A stretch of 64,000 nucleotides of DNA. It comes from Paenibacillus sp. CAA11 (GTDB lineage Bacteria > Bacillota > Bacilli > Paenibacillales > Paenibacillaceae). The notes under the pieces were generated by a model. It saw only the letters and a list, made by a program, of their open reading frames with translations. It ran no database searches and was not told the origin of the DNA. The DNA is taken from contig NZ_CP028922.1 of the NCBI RefSeq assembly GCF_003060825.1, forward strand, positions 4,619,001-4,683,000, read 5' to 3'. Positions 17,326-27,085 of this stretch are shown here, one piece after another; the first letter of the stretch is position 1, and each line of letters begins with the position of its first letter. The position numbers and the translations under genes were made by a program.

Positions 17326-18165
17326 CTAGCCCTTGAGGCCGCTGGTACTCATCCCTTCAACAATCTGCTTCTGGAAGAGGAAGAAGACCAAGATGACAGG
17401 AACCAGGCTGACAATGGACATCGCGAACATTCCGCCCCAGTTGGACGTGGATTCGCTGTCGAGGAACATCTTAAGCGCCATGGACACCGTATATTTCTCA
17501 GGTGAGTTCAGATACAGCACCGGACCGAGCAGATCCTCCCATCTCCAGTAGAAGGAGAATATTGCAGCCGTAGCCAGCGATGATTTAAGCAGGGGCATAA
17601 TGATCTGCAAATACAGACGGAATTTGCCGCACCCGTCAATCGTTGCCGCCTCATCCAGCTCGGACGGAATGGTCCGGATGAATTGAATCATCAGGAAGAT
17701 GAAGAAGGGCATCCCGAAGAAGGCAGGCACCACAATCGGGAGGATGGTGTTCAGCCAGCCCAGCTTAGTGAAGATGATGTACTGCGGAACCAGCACTACA
17801 TCATGCGGCAGCATCAGGGTCACCATCATCAAGGCGAACCAGAGATTGCGGCCGACGAACTTCAAGCGGGCAAAGCCAAAGGCTACCAACGAAGAGGAGA
17901 TCACCGCTCCGATGGTCGCAATCACCACCAGCACAAGGGAGTTATAAATATATCTTCCGAAGCTGTAGCCGGATATCCCCTGCCAGCCCGTTACATAGTT
18001 GTTCCAGATCCATTCGGCGGGAAAGAGGCGGCCCGAGGTGGAGAAGATCGTCCGGCTTTCCTTGAAGGAGCTGAACAGCATCCACAGCACCGGGTATAAC
18101 ATCAGGATGGCCAGTGCGGCCACGCACAAGTGATAGACCGGCCATTTAACCCATTTCCATGTCAT
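17326..18165 (-). CDS. Carbohydrate ABC transporter permease (MalG type)
   Basis: A 279-residue inner-membrane subunit with six TM segments and the coupling-helix EAA motif near residue 190 ([27 protein letters not shown] region, glycine at the expected place). It is the second of two permeases that take up sugars delivered by the 20462 lipoprotein. It starts six bases after the stop of the other permease. No ATPase gene is present in the unit, so a shared MsmX-like ATPase encoded elsewhere is likely, as is usual for such importers in Bacilli. Confidence 0.93.
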   Translation of the reverse strand: MTWKWVKWPVYHLCVAALAILMLYPVLWMLFSSFKESRTIFSTSGRLFPAEWIWNNYVTGWQGISGYSFGRYIYNSLVLVVIATIGAVISSSLVAFGFARLKFVGRNLWFALMMVTLMLPHDVVLVPQYIIFTKLGWLNTILPIVVPAFFGMPFFIFLMIQFIRTIPSELDEAATIDGCGKFRLYLQIIMPLLKSSLATAAIFSFYWRWEDLLGPVLYLNSPEKYTVSMALKMFLDSESTSNWGGMFAMSIVSLVPVILVFFLFQKQIVEGMSTSGLKG

Positions 18166-18171
18166 AGGCCA

Positions 18172-19074
18172 TCAGCGCCCCCTTTCCGTCTCATAGAACA
18201 CCCAGAACTTCGAGGTCATGAATAGCACGGCCGTCAAGATTGCAATCATGATCAGCATCACCCACGCCATCGCAGAAGCATAGCCCATGTTGTTGAACAT
18301 AAATGCCTGTCTGAACAGGTACAGGGAATACAGCATCGTCCCGTCCATCGGTCCGCCCTCGCCCTTGGAAATAATGTAGGCCGGAACAAAGGTCATGAAT
18401 GCGCTGATCGTCTGCATGATCAGGTTAAACAGAATGATCGGGCTGAGCAGCGGCAGCGTAATGCTGAAAAATTTGCGGACCGGGCCTGCCCCGTCTACGC
18501 TGGAAGCCTCGTACATCTCATAAGGAATATTCTTCAGCCCGGCGAGGAAGATCAGCATGGAGGAACCGAATTGCCAGACAGAGAGAGCAATCAACATCAC
18601 CAGAGCAGCGTTGGGGTCGCCGAACCACTGCACCGGCTGCGCACCCAGCGCACCGAGCAGCGTATTGATGACGCCTTCGTTGCTGAAGATATTGCGCCAC
18701 ATGATGGAGACCGCCACGCTGCCCCCGATAATGGAGGGCAGGTAATAAAGCGTGCGGTAGGTCCCGACCATGCGAGATTTTGTATTCAGCAGCATGGCGA
18801 TGAAGAGGGCGAACATGAGCCGGAACGGCACCCCGATCACCACATAGAGGAAGGTGACTTTTACAGAGTTCCAATACTTGGGGTCAGCAGTGAACATTTT
18901 CTCAAAGTTATCTAGTCCTACCCAGCGGGGAGGCGTAAACAGGTTGTAGCTGGTGAAGGACAAATACAGAGACACAAACATAGGGATCAAGGTAAAGGCC
19001 AGAAATCCGATAATAAACGGACTAATGAACGCATAGCCGGTCATGTTGGCCCGCAGGGAATACTTGTGTCGCAA
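18172..19074 (-). CDS. Carbohydrate ABC transporter permease (MalF type)
   Basis: A 300-residue membrane subunit with six TM segments; the coupling loop contains EMYEASSVDGAGPVRKFFSI followed by TLPLLSP. Relatives are the YtcP/YteP and LplB/LplC oligogalacturonide permeases. The start is TTG at 19074, about 11 bp after GGAGG; the ATG inside that site is out of frame. It is separated from the solute-binding-protein gene by an intercistronic hairpin. Confidence 0.92.
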   Translation of the reverse strand: MRHKYSLRANMTGYAFISPFIIGFLAFTLIPMFVSLYLSFTSYNLFTPPRWVGLDNFEKMFTADPKYWNSVKVTFLYVVIGVPFRLMFALFIAMLLNTKSRMVGTYRTLYYLPSIIGGSVAVSIMWRNIFSNEGVINTLLGALGAQPVQWFGDPNAALVMLIALSVWQFGSSMLIFLAGLKNIPYEMYEASSVDGAGPVRKFFSITLPLLSPIILFNLIMQTISAFMTFVPAYIISKGEGGPMDGTMLYSLYLFRQAFMFNNMGYASAMAWVMLIMIAILTAVLFMTSKFWVFYETERGR

Positions 19075-19096
19075 GATGCCTCATGCCTCCTTAGAT

Positions 19097-19139
19097 GAAG
19101 GCTGCCCGGCTTAGCTTGAACTTTTGCCGGGTCAGCTTC
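19097..19139 (-). terminator. Intercistronic hairpin after the solute-binding-protein gene
   Basis: GAAGGCTGCCCGGC (19097-19110) pairs with GCCGGGTCAGCTTC (19126-19139) with one mismatch and one bulge. There is no T tract. A hairpin here, between binding protein and permeases, is the common device that stabilises or partly stops the message so that the binding protein is made in excess. Confidence 0.65.
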
Positions 19140-19175
19140 CTTACAGGATTTGTAGTGCATTGGCGGTGCCTAAAG

Positions 19176-20462
19176 TCACTTATTGTTGGAGAGGATGCTG
19201 TTCGCATCGCTTCGGAATTTAGCGGCTCCGTCCTGCGGGGTCATCTTCCCGAAGTTAATCTGTTCGACATAGTCGGTTAGCGTAGCGATCACTTCTGGTG
19301 AACCAACTGGAGGCGGCGGGCTCATTGGCGAGGCCTTCGGCTCCATCTCCGCGACAAAATCAAACACCTGCTTGGTCGCCTCGTTCAGCTCAGAGGCCAC
19401 AGCATCCTTGATCTTCGCGGAAATCGGCACTCCGCGCTCTCCCTTAATCAGCTTGTTAGCTTCCACATTGTTCGTGTAGAAATCAATGAACTTCGCGGCT
19501 TCTTCCTTCACCTTGGAGCTTGAAGCGACCGACCAGTACATCGTAGGCTGCATGTAAATGCCCTTCTCCATATCCGGCCCGAACATGGCCGCCATCTTCA
19601 TCGGCTTGTTCACAACCTGCTGCAGAGCCACATACTGGTTGGACCACTGCCATTCTCCCACCTGCTTGCCCTTTACAATCTGGGATTCTTCCAGAATCCC
19701 CTTGGTCTGGCTGTTCACATCAGGCGTAGGCGCACCGCCTGCCTTCATGACATCGGCAAGCCCGCCGAAGAAGTCAATGAACAGCTGGTCGTCATCATAT
19801 CCGAGCGCCGTGCCCTCCTTGTTATACAGGGAGAGTCCCTTCGTCCGGAGGTAGTAGTTGAAGAAGATATCAGCCGCCATCGAACTGTCAAAGTAGAATC
19901 CGTTGCCTCCAGCCTTCTTCGCAATTTCCTTATATTCATCCCAGGTCCAGCTGGCCGGAATCTCTACCCCGGCTTTCTGAGCCATTTCCGGAACGTATTG
20001 ATAGCCAAGCACATTTACCCCTGTAGGAATGCCGTATTGTTTTTCCTGAATGACACCCGTCTTCAGCACGCTTTCCGCCACATCTCCAACCTGAATCGTA
20101 CTGTTCAAAAGGGAGGTGAGGTCGGCGAGCTGGCCGTTCTGAGCGTATTGGCTGATATAAGAGATATCCATCTGCATAATGTCTGGCAGCTGGTTAGCCG
20201 CAGCCTGCGGGGCAAGCTTCTTCCAATAATCATCAAAGGAGGCGTATTCTACGTCGATCTTGACGTTAGGATGGTCCTTCTTATACAGGTCAATGACCTG
20301 CTGTGTGTATTCGTGACGTTTGTCGGATCCCCACCAAGCAATGCGCAGCGTGACGGGTTCATCACCCGAGCCCTTGGCCGATTCTCCGCCGCCGGATCCT
20401 CCGCAAGCCGTCGTGAGCAGCAATAACAAGGCAACTATGATCAGTAGTCCTTTTCTCTTCAC
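19176..20462 (-). CDS. Extracellular solute-binding lipoprotein, family 1
   Basis: A 428-residue sugar-binding protein of the importer. The signal peptide ends in a lipobox LLTTAC with Cys20, so it is anchored by lipid outside the membrane. The mature part has typical family-1 features: VTLRIAWWGSDKRHEYTQ at the start, IDVEYASFDDYWKKL, and GERGVPIS near the end. Given its neighbours the ligand is probably an unsaturated rhamnogalacturonan oligosaccharide. The start is GTG at 20462 behind AAGGGGAG. The 181-bp gap upstream contains the inverted repeat ATTTG-N6-CAAAT at 20583-20598, a possible site for the AraC-type regulator. Confidence 0.93.
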   Translation of the reverse strand: MKRKGLLIIVALLLLLTTACGGSGGGESAKGSGDEPVTLRIAWWGSDKRHEYTQQVIDLYKKDHPNVKIDVEYASFDDYWKKLAPQAAANQLPDIMQMDISYISQYAQNGQLADLTSLLNSTIQVGDVAESVLKTGVIQEKQYGIPTGVNVLGYQYVPEMAQKAGVEIPASWTWDEYKEIAKKAGGNGFYFDSSMAADIFFNYYLRTKGLSLYNKEGTALGYDDDQLFIDFFGGLADVMKAGGAPTPDVNSQTKGILEESQIVKGKQVGEWQWSNQYVALQQVVNKPMKMAAMFGPDMEKGIYMQPTMYWSVASSSKVKEEAAKFIDFYTNNVEANKLIKGERGVPISAKIKDAVASELNEATKQVFDFVAEMEPKASPMSPPPPVGSPEVIATLTDYVEQINFGKMTPQDGAAKFRSDANSILSNNK

Positions 20463-20643
20463 ACCGTTCTCCCCTTTTCACTGTTCTTGAGATGGAGCAG
20501 AGCAGGCTGTGGTTAAGGCTTATATCATTGTTGTTAACGCTTCCATTAGCTCCTGGCTTTATTGTCGCAAATCCCCTTTGGCATTTGAATACACAAATCC
20601 GGCTTCCTTCCTCCAAAAATCAGAGGGGGGACATGGGCCTAGC

Positions 20644-22209
20644 TTAGGAATGGGACTTAATATAATCGGAGGGCGTGACCCCCGTCCATTTTTTGAATAC
20701 TTGGCTGAAATACTGCGCATTGCCGCCGAACCCGAACAGGTCCGCCAGCTCGAACACCTTCACATCCCCGCTGAGCCGGATATGCTCCGCCGCCTGCTGA
20801 ACCCGGTACCTGTTCACATAATGCGAGAAGCTTTCGCCCGTCACCTTCTTGAAGATCTTGCCTAAATAATCGGCGTTCATATACAGCATTTGACCTGCCA
20901 CTCCGCTAAGGGACAGTTCAGGATTGCTGTAATTCTCCTCAATGATGGCCAGCATCTTGTTCACCGTGGAGGACTGCCGGCTCATGTTGTTCTTGTAATA
21001 AGCCAAAGTTAGTGATTCGGCGGCCTCCTTGACTGCGGTCTCCAGCTCAGCCAGCGTCTGCATCCGGGCAAGCTCGCCCATCCGGGAAGTAAAGCCAGCC
21101 TGCTCCTCCTCCGGGCAAATCCGGATCATAGCCGCATACAGCTGCAGCACATACGAGCGGGTGACGGCAATATCAAGCCTGTGCTGTCCGAGCAGACCGA
21201 ACAGCCGCTCGACCTCTTCCCTGGCCTCCTCCCTGTTCCCTGATTTGACGAGAAGGCACAGTTTATCCTCATCCAGATCCAAGTCGGTCCCATTCTTCTG
21301 GAGATCTATTGCGACCAGGTCCTCCTTGGTAATCAAGCTGCCCTCGCCGGTATAAAAACGGTGGCTCATATATTGCAGCGTCTCACGGTAAAGGCTGCGC
21401 AGCCTGATCATCTTGTCCTGTTCGCTCACGGCAGCAGTGACTTCCAGCCTGTAGAATTTATGAAATGCAGCCCGAACCTGATGAATGCTGCTGATCACTT
21501 CGGCTGAATCCTGACCGCCTGACTCATCCGAAACCACCAGCAGCACCTGCCCTTGTATTGTTGTGCTTAGAAGCACCGCTGGCAGCAGGTCGGCGGCAAT
21601 ATTCTGGAGGGCGAACAGATGCTCAGGCTCATACGGCTCCTCCACCCGCATTAAGAGCACCCGGACCGGCTTGTGCTGAAGCGTAAGGCCGAACAGCTGC
21701 TGGTAATATTCCAAGTCACGGCTGCCATAGGTTTTGTTGGTGATGAACTCCTTCAGGAACTGCGCCTTCACATGGGGCAGCATTCTCTCGAAGTCCTGCT
21801 TCATCCTGCGCACAAATTGCTCGCGCTCCTGCTGTTCCCCCTTCTCGGCAGCCAGCTCTGTCAAAGCATCAAGTATCTGCTCTTCATTGCAGGGCTTCAG
21901 CAAATAATGCTTGACGCCATATTGCATAGCCTGGCGGGCATAGTCAAAGTCCTTATAGCCTGACAGCATAATAAACCGGATCTCCGGATAGCATTCATGC
22001 GTTCTGGCGACAAGCCCAATCCCGTCAAGCCCCGGCATGGCAATATCGCTGATCACAATATCCGGGGGACACCCGGTAATCTGTTCATAGGCATCCAGCC
22101 CATTGCGAGCTGTACCCGCCAGCTCACAGCCCGCCCTGCTCCAATCCACTACCTTCGAAATTCCGTCCAGGATCATGCGTTCATCATCAACCAGCAGCAC
22201 TTTGTACAT
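20644..22209 (-). CDS. YesN-type response regulator with AraC DNA-binding domain
   Basis: A 521-residue regulator: receiver domain 1-120 (MYKVLLVDDERM, phosphoacceptor Asp55 in VISDIAMPG, lysine in YLLKPC), a long middle region, and two AraC-type helix-turn-helix motifs in the last 100 residues (LSLSGVAGQMLYMNADYLGK and AAEHIRLSGDVKVFELADLF, ending TGVTPSDYIKS). The start is the ATG at 22209 with GGAGGAG upstream; it overlaps the end of the kinase gene by 23 bp. It should activate the transporter and hydrolase genes downstream when the partner kinase detects pectin-derived sugars. Confidence 0.93.
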   Translation of the reverse strand: MYKVLLVDDERMILDGISKVVDWSRAGCELAGTARNGLDAYEQITGCPPDIVISDIAMPGLDGIGLVARTHECYPEIRFIMLSGYKDFDYARQAMQYGVKHYLLKPCNEEQILDALTELAAEKGEQQEREQFVRRMKQDFERMLPHVKAQFLKEFITNKTYGSRDLEYYQQLFGLTLQHKPVRVLLMRVEEPYEPEHLFALQNIAADLLPAVLLSTTIQGQVLLVVSDESGGQDSAEVISSIHQVRAAFHKFYRLEVTAAVSEQDKMIRLRSLYRETLQYMSHRFYTGEGSLITKEDLVAIDLQKNGTDLDLDEDKLCLLVKSGNREEAREEVERLFGLLGQHRLDIAVTRSYVLQLYAAMIRICPEEEQAGFTSRMGELARMQTLAELETAVKEAAESLTLAYYKNNMSRQSSTVNKMLAIIEENYSNPELSLSGVAGQMLYMNADYLGKIFKKVTGESFSHYVNRYRVQQAAEHIRLSGDVKVFELADLFGFGGNAQYFSQVFKKWTGVTPSDYIKSHS

Positions 22210-23974
22210 CCTTTGTCTCCTCCTTCTCCTTCTCCTTCGTATAGGGAAGCCTGATCTCCACTGCCGTCCCCTGATTGGGAACGCTCGTAAGCTCCAAGCC
22301 CCATGCCAGGCCATAGGTTAACTGGATTCGTTCCTTAATGTTGGCCAGGCCAATGCCTTGGCCCCGGGTCTGGATGGTCCCTGCCGCAAGCTGCTCAAGG
22401 AACTCAGGAGTCATGCCCGGTCCATCGTCTTCCACCCGAATCTCCAGAACGCCTTGAACACAGCGAACGTGGATAAAGATTCGGCAAGGCTCAATGCGCG
22501 GCTCCAATGCATAATGAATCGCATTCTCCACCAGCGGCTGCAGCGTAAGCTTTGGAATCAGCGCCTCCTCGGTCCCCTCCTCAATCTCCAGATGGAACAG
22601 CAGGCGCTCTTCAAACCGGGTCTGCTGGATGGTAACATAGCTCCGCACGATTTCCAGCTCCCGTGATAACGGAATAAGCTGCTCCTGAAAGTTGACCGCA
22701 CTACGCAGCAGGAAGGCCAGCGCCTCGACCATCTCCGAAATTTTATGCTGCTTGTTCATTTTGGCGAGCCAGTTCACGGATTCCAGCGTGTTATATAGAA
22801 AATGGGGGTTGATCTGCGCCTGAAGGGCTTTGAGCTCGGTCTCTCTCAGCAGCAGCTGCTTCGTATAGTTCTCGTCAATGAGTTCCCTGATTCTTCGGAT
22901 CATCATCTTATACGTTCGATGAAGAAGCCCTACTTCATTCTGTGTAGAGGGCGGCACACGGCCAAGCGACTCCTCCTCCAGCCTGTCCAGATTCCCCTGT
23001 TCAATCATGCGCATCTTGCCGATCAGACGCTGAATCGGCCTAGTAATGCTCAGGGACAGCTTCACTCCCAGCACAACGGCCACCAGCAGCATGACGATGA
23101 AGATGAATGTCACCAGCTGCTTGATCAGCATGATGCTGTGGAACATTGCGTCAAAGGGAGTTGCGTGCAGGTAGGTCCAGCTCGTATATCCTGAACGCAC
23201 CTGGGTAGTAAAATAACTCCCTTGCTCATAAGAGGAGATACCGTACGGCTTGCCGCGCAGCAGCTCGGCTTGAATCTCCGAACGCTTCAGCAGCGGAGCT
23301 TCGGGATAAATGATCTTATATCCGTCCGTAATCATCAGCTGGCCGCTGTCCTGATCCTTCACACGGTCGTTCACAATACGGTCTATTCTAATCTTGACCA
23401 TGAGCGTTCCCAGCCCATCCAGTGTAAAGGTAGATCCCGTATAGGACTTGACCTGGCGGGCGGCTAGCAGCGAGGAGTCTCCTGGCGCATACCAGACATT
23501 GGAGCCGCTCTTCGCCTCGGCTAACCCTATGAGATCCGCACGAAGCTTCTGCGGTATGCCTTCCCGGTTGCCTGCTGCCATGACGTTCCCTTGATTGTCC
23601 AGCAGCATCATGGTGTATACATATTTCTCCGATCCGGCCAGGGCGATCAGCCTATTGGTGATCTTCTTCTGAAGAATCATCCGGACATAGGGCGAGGTCT
23701 CCTTCTGCAGTCCCCGCAAATTGCTCTGCAGCTGCTCATCGGACGCGACCTTGAAGGTGAGGACCTCCAAATCCCTCAGCTGATTCTCAATCCCGATGGA
23801 GGACATATTCAGCACCTCTGAAGTTCTCCTGTAGATTTGGTCGTCATAGATTCGAAAGACATAGCTTAACACTGCCGCAAAAATAAGGAAGCTCGCCAGC
23901 ATCAGCAAAGAAATTAACAGCAGCGTTTTGTAGTGGATGCCTAAGTTTCTGAAAGCGCTTTTAAAAATTTGCAT
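22187..23974 (-). CDS. YesM-type sensor histidine kinase
   Basis: A 595-residue membrane kinase of the YesM/LytS-like class. TM1 (about 17-40), an extracellular dCache-like domain (about 45-285), TM2 (about 288-310), HAMP, then the His_kinase domain with the phosphohistidine in QAQINPHFLYNTLESVNWLA and an ATPase domain with PLVENAIHYAL and DDGPGM, GIGLANIKERIQL. It is first in the unit and pairs with the AraC-type regulator. Such pairs sense extracellular oligosaccharides, alone or through the binding protein. GGGGGAG precedes the ATG. Confidence 0.93.
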   Translation of the reverse strand: MQIFKSAFRNLGIHYKTLLLISLLMLASFLIFAAVLSYVFRIYDDQIYRRTSEVLNMSSIGIENQLRDLEVLTFKVASDEQLQSNLRGLQKETSPYVRMILQKKITNRLIALAGSEKYVYTMMLLDNQGNVMAAGNREGIPQKLRADLIGLAEAKSGSNVWYAPGDSSLLAARQVKSYTGSTFTLDGLGTLMVKIRIDRIVNDRVKDQDSGQLMITDGYKIIYPEAPLLKRSEIQAELLRGKPYGISSYEQGSYFTTQVRSGYTSWTYLHATPFDAMFHSIMLIKQLVTFIFIVMLLVAVVLGVKLSLSITRPIQRLIGKMRMIEQGNLDRLEEESLGRVPPSTQNEVGLLHRTYKMMIRRIRELIDENYTKQLLLRETELKALQAQINPHFLYNTLESVNWLAKMNKQHKISEMVEALAFLLRSAVNFQEQLIPLSRELEIVRSYVTIQQTRFEERLLFHLEIEEGTEEALIPKLTLQPLVENAIHYALEPRIEPCRIFIHVRCVQGVLEIRVEDDGPGMTPEFLEQLAAGTIQTRGQGIGLANIKERIQLTYGLAWGLELTSVPNQGTAVEIRLPYTKEKEKEETKDVQSAAG

Positions 23975-24120
23975 TTTAAGAACTCCCCCTGTGCTTGTCC
24001 TTTACCTTCCAACAAGACGAAAGACTGCTGTAATCAGAATTCACAAGATAAACAATTGCCATTTTCTATGATATGTATAATCAGGCGGAAAAATCAAAAG
24101 GTAATTCCGCTTCACAGCAC

Positions 24121-24148
24121 AAAAAAGGCCGCCCAGGCGGGCAGCCTC
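24121..24148 (-). terminator. Rho-independent terminator of the 24172 gene
   Basis: On the minus strand GGCTGCCCGCC and GGGCGGCC pair, followed by TTTTTT. It lies 24 bp past the stop codon. Confidence 0.82.
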
Positions 24149-24171
24149 CTAACAGAAACCGATCAGAAGCA

Positions 24172-24441
24172 TTAATATCTCTTGTACGGATTCAGCTTCA
24201 CAAACCGGTGCTTCTCCTCCACCAGCATCTCTTCAGCCAATTCTACACCTTGGCCGCCCAGGGACTTGGCAGCCTGGTCTACCGCCTGCTCGGTGTGCAT
24301 CAGACTGTTCTCCGCCTGACGCCGAGTTTTCTCGGTCGGATGACTGAGAGCTTGGGAGATAGCATTATGAAGCTTGTTCACTGAATTTTGTGCCTGAGCT
24401 ATTGTGCTGCCTGCTTGCAGACTGGAATCGTAACGTTTCAT
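24172..24441 (-). CDS. Small helical protein of unknown function
   Basis: An 89-residue protein, strongly helical and polar, with the pattern AQNSVNKLHNAISQALSH and ENSLMHTEQAVDQAAKSL suggesting a two-helix coiled coil. No signal peptide, TM segment or known motif is visible. It has its own ribosome site (GAAGGGAG) and a strong terminator, which argues that it is a real gene. I do not recognise the family. Confidence 0.65.
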   Translation of the reverse strand: MKRYDSSLQAGSTIAQAQNSVNKLHNAISQALSHPTEKTRRQAENSLMHTEQAVDQAAKSLGGQGVELAEEMLVEEKHRFVKLNPYKRY

Positions 24442-24527
24442 GAACGATAACTCTCCCTTCTGAAGTGGTCCTGTCTTCCATAGGATGGTTCAGAACGGGA
24501 AAATTATGCATGGGAAGCTGCTTAGCA

Positions 24528-24971
24528 TTATACTAGCCTCTTCAACATTCTCTGATGACGGATGCCTACCTCCATAAACATCTCGCCTTCTGGCTCATAG
24601 CCCAGCTTGCTGTAGAACGGCACCGCCGCTTCCCGGGCATGCAGCATGATGCTGTGATAGCCTCGGGCGGCCCCCAGCTCTTCGGAGAACCGGACTAGCT
24701 GCTTGCCTACACCCTGTCCTCTGCTGAACTCGGCAACAGCAACCTGCTTCATCTGCAGCGTGTATTCATCCACCCGCCGCAGCAGTAAAACACCTAGTGT
24801 GGCTTGGCTCGCCCCAATCGCCCGGATATGAATGTCCCTTGCTTCGCCTTGCAGGTCGTCATCCTCAATCGCCAAGCCCAGCGGCCGTCTGAGTACAGCA
24901 TCCCTAAGCTGTAGTCCTGCTTCATAAGCTGGCGTCCCCCAAGGGATCTGCTCGATCTTCAGCGATTCCAT
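24528..24971 (-). CDS. GNAT family N-acetyltransferase (ElaA-like)
   Basis: A 147-residue acetyl-CoA-dependent acyltransferase. Motif A is VAVAEFSRGQGVGKQLV (about 77-93, with the pyrophosphate loop RGQGVG), followed by ARGYHSIMLHAREAAVPFYSKLGY typical of the ElaA/general GNAT end. Cytoplasmic; the substrate is unknown. CGGAGGGA precedes the ATG. Confidence 0.88.
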   Translation of the reverse strand: MESLKIEQIPWGTPAYEAGLQLRDAVLRRPLGLAIEDDDLQGEARDIHIRAIGASQATLGVLLLRRVDEYTLQMKQVAVAEFSRGQGVGKQLVRFSEELGAARGYHSIMLHAREAAVPFYSKLGYEPEGEMFMEVGIRHQRMLKRLV

Positions 24972-25124
24972 GTGTTTCCCTCCGCATTTTTCGCATGTTG
25001 GTTAGTGTCTCCTAGTATAGAACACTAGGCGGCTCTTGGATATGCTAAGGCCACTAAAACGATATGCCGAGGCAGCACACACAACAGTGTCCAAGGGGAC
25101 CTACGAGAGACCTGCTAGCAGATT

Positions 25125-27074
25125 TTATACAATGAGATGAAAGAAGTGCCAATCAGCTATCAGCACGACAAAACCACCAAGCAAAAGAACGGCTGCAATC
25201 CGAAATACTTTATGAGCCATAGATAGCTTGACCTGGCTTCGGATAAGCAAAGAGCCGATCCACAATAGCCCTGCTAGAACAACTAAAATCCAGTTCAATA
25301 TGATCTCAAAGTTTAACTGTCCAATGCTGAATTCCGGGTTGCTCTTGAGGCGCGATAGCATTAGCAGCACATTTAATATAAGCGCCGAAGCACATAGAAC
25401 TCCGCCGGCAAACAACCCGCTTGATGCCCTTGAAACTGCTGCTCCTTTCCGCTTGCGAACCAACCAGCTAAGAGGCATTCCCAATAAAGCTAGACCAAAG
25501 AACACGGCAGTCACACCAGCGCCCACTTTGTAAGCGGTAAGGGCCCCTGATGAGCGGCTGGGCTTCACCGGCAGTAAGTCCGTCGCCTTGCCTTTGCTGA
25601 GCCTAACTACTTTGTCATTCGCCATTTCAGCATACAGAATGGGTGCCAGCTTCTGAAACACGGGGCTCGTGCTGCTGTCCGGCATGAATATCGAGGGGCT
25701 GACCTGCTTGTAATCTCCCGTTAATTCCATATAAGACAGAGTCAGATCATGTTCTCCCTTAGCCTGTATTGTAATCGCATCCTTATAGTTCAGAAATTCA
25801 TGAACTGTTGAATAAGTGCTCTGGGCAAGGACATAATCCCCTGCTATTTGACTGGATGGTACCATGCCCGAAGCCGGCGGCTGTGCTCCCGGCTCCTTAG
25901 CTTGGCTGCCCAGCATCAGGTTCATGACTCCTGCTGTAATCACCGGCTCCACTTCAGTGTTAGTTAAAACAATAATTCCAAGCCGCTCTTCAGGTACAAC
26001 GGCAAAGTCGCCAGAGAAGCCCATGACATTACCGCCGTGTCCAACAGCATAGGGCTTGGCGCTATACTGCCAGAAGCCGTGTGCATTGGAAGGAACATCT
26101 TCATGCACAGTGTAACTTGGCTTTAGAAAAGTCTGCAGCGTCTGCGGCTTAGCAAACAGCGGGCTATCCGGAGCGGTTAGCGCCATGGCAAACCGTGCCA
26201 GGTCCTCCGCCGTCCCTCTCATCCCTCCCGCTGGATATAGAGGGGTATAATACTTCTCCCTTGTATCAAACCCGCCTTCTTCTGCCATAGCGTAACCCGT
26301 CGCTTCCGCGCTCAGCAACTCCGGACGATCGGCCGATGCTGGATGGCCGGAGGTGTGATTCATCCCCAGCGGAAGAAGGATCTGGTTCATTTCGTATTCG
26401 GAAAAAGGCTGACCGCTTAACGATTCCACTACATAGCCCGCTAAGGCTGTACCAAAATTGGAGTAAGCTATCACTTTACCAGGCTCGTAGATTTGCTTTG
26501 GCTGCGAGGACAGCAGCGCCTGTTCCAAAGATTCGAGATGCTCCGGAGACTTGATGAACAAAGGAGAAGGATGCTGCTCAAATCCGGCCGTATGGCTCAT
26601 TAAATCAAGCATGGTAATCGGCTTATCATAACGCAGCTTCTTCACAAACGGATCCGGCAAGTATTCACGGATGTCCTCGTCCAGCTTGATCTTCCCTTCT
26701 TCAACCAGCTGCATCACCGAGGTCCAGACAAACAGCTTGTTAATCGAACCATATTCGAATATTGTGGCTCCTGGGTCTACAGGTGTCTTTTTCTCCACAT
26801 TAGCAAAGCCATAGCCCTTGGAGAAGATGATCTTGTCGCCCCGGGTTATTACGACTGCCGCCCCCGGACTTGATTTGGCAATATAGGTGCCCACTAGCGC
26901 ATCAATCTGCTGCCCAAGCTCTGTGTAAGGGATACCTGATGGCGTAAGCTCCCCATCCTGAGAGGAGCCCGCCGTCTTCGCACTGACCGGCAGTGCAGCA
27001 GGGACAGTGAAGAGTGTTAGCAGGAGAATACTCATAACAGCAACTGCTAGTTTATAATAGCGTTTCATATTCAT
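25125..27074 (-). CDS. Serine hydrolase, beta-lactamase/class C PBP fold, with membrane tail
   Basis: A 649-residue protein with an N-terminal signal (about 8-32), a beta-lactamase-like domain and a C-terminal set of about four TM segments (roughly 515-535, 555-577, 590-610, 625-645). The catalytic motif SxxK is Ser110-Ile-Asn-Lys113, the tyrosine motif is Tyr204-Ser-Asn206, and HGGNVMGF supplies the third box. Such proteins act outside the membrane as D-amino-acid peptidases or esterases. It is the last gene of the regulator-kinase-ABC operon, 11 bp after the permease, which suggests a job in the same peptide or envelope-stress response. The first ATG has GGGGG eight bases upstream. Confidence 0.88.
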   Translation of the reverse strand: MNMKRYYKLAVAVMSILLLTLFTVPAALPVSAKTAGSSQDGELTPSGIPYTELGQQIDALVGTYIAKSSPGAAVVITRGDKIIFSKGYGFANVEKKTPVDPGATIFEYGSINKLFVWTSVMQLVEEGKIKLDEDIREYLPDPFVKKLRYDKPITMLDLMSHTAGFEQHPSPLFIKSPEHLESLEQALLSSQPKQIYEPGKVIAYSNFGTALAGYVVESLSGQPFSEYEMNQILLPLGMNHTSGHPASADRPELLSAEATGYAMAEEGGFDTREKYYTPLYPAGGMRGTAEDLARFAMALTAPDSPLFAKPQTLQTFLKPSYTVHEDVPSNAHGFWQYSAKPYAVGHGGNVMGFSGDFAVVPEERLGIIVLTNTEVEPVITAGVMNLMLGSQAKEPGAQPPASGMVPSSQIAGDYVLAQSTYSTVHEFLNYKDAITIQAKGEHDLTLSYMELTGDYKQVSPSIFMPDSSTSPVFQKLAPILYAEMANDKVVRLSKGKATDLLPVKPSRSSGALTAYKVGAGVTAVFFGLALLGMPLSWLVRKRKGAAVSRASSGLFAGGVLCASALILNVLLMLSRLKSNPEFSIGQLNFEIILNWILVVLAGLLWIGSLLIRSQVKLSMAHKVFRIAAVLLLGGFVVLIADWHFFHLIV

Positions 27075-27085
27075 CCGATAGCCCC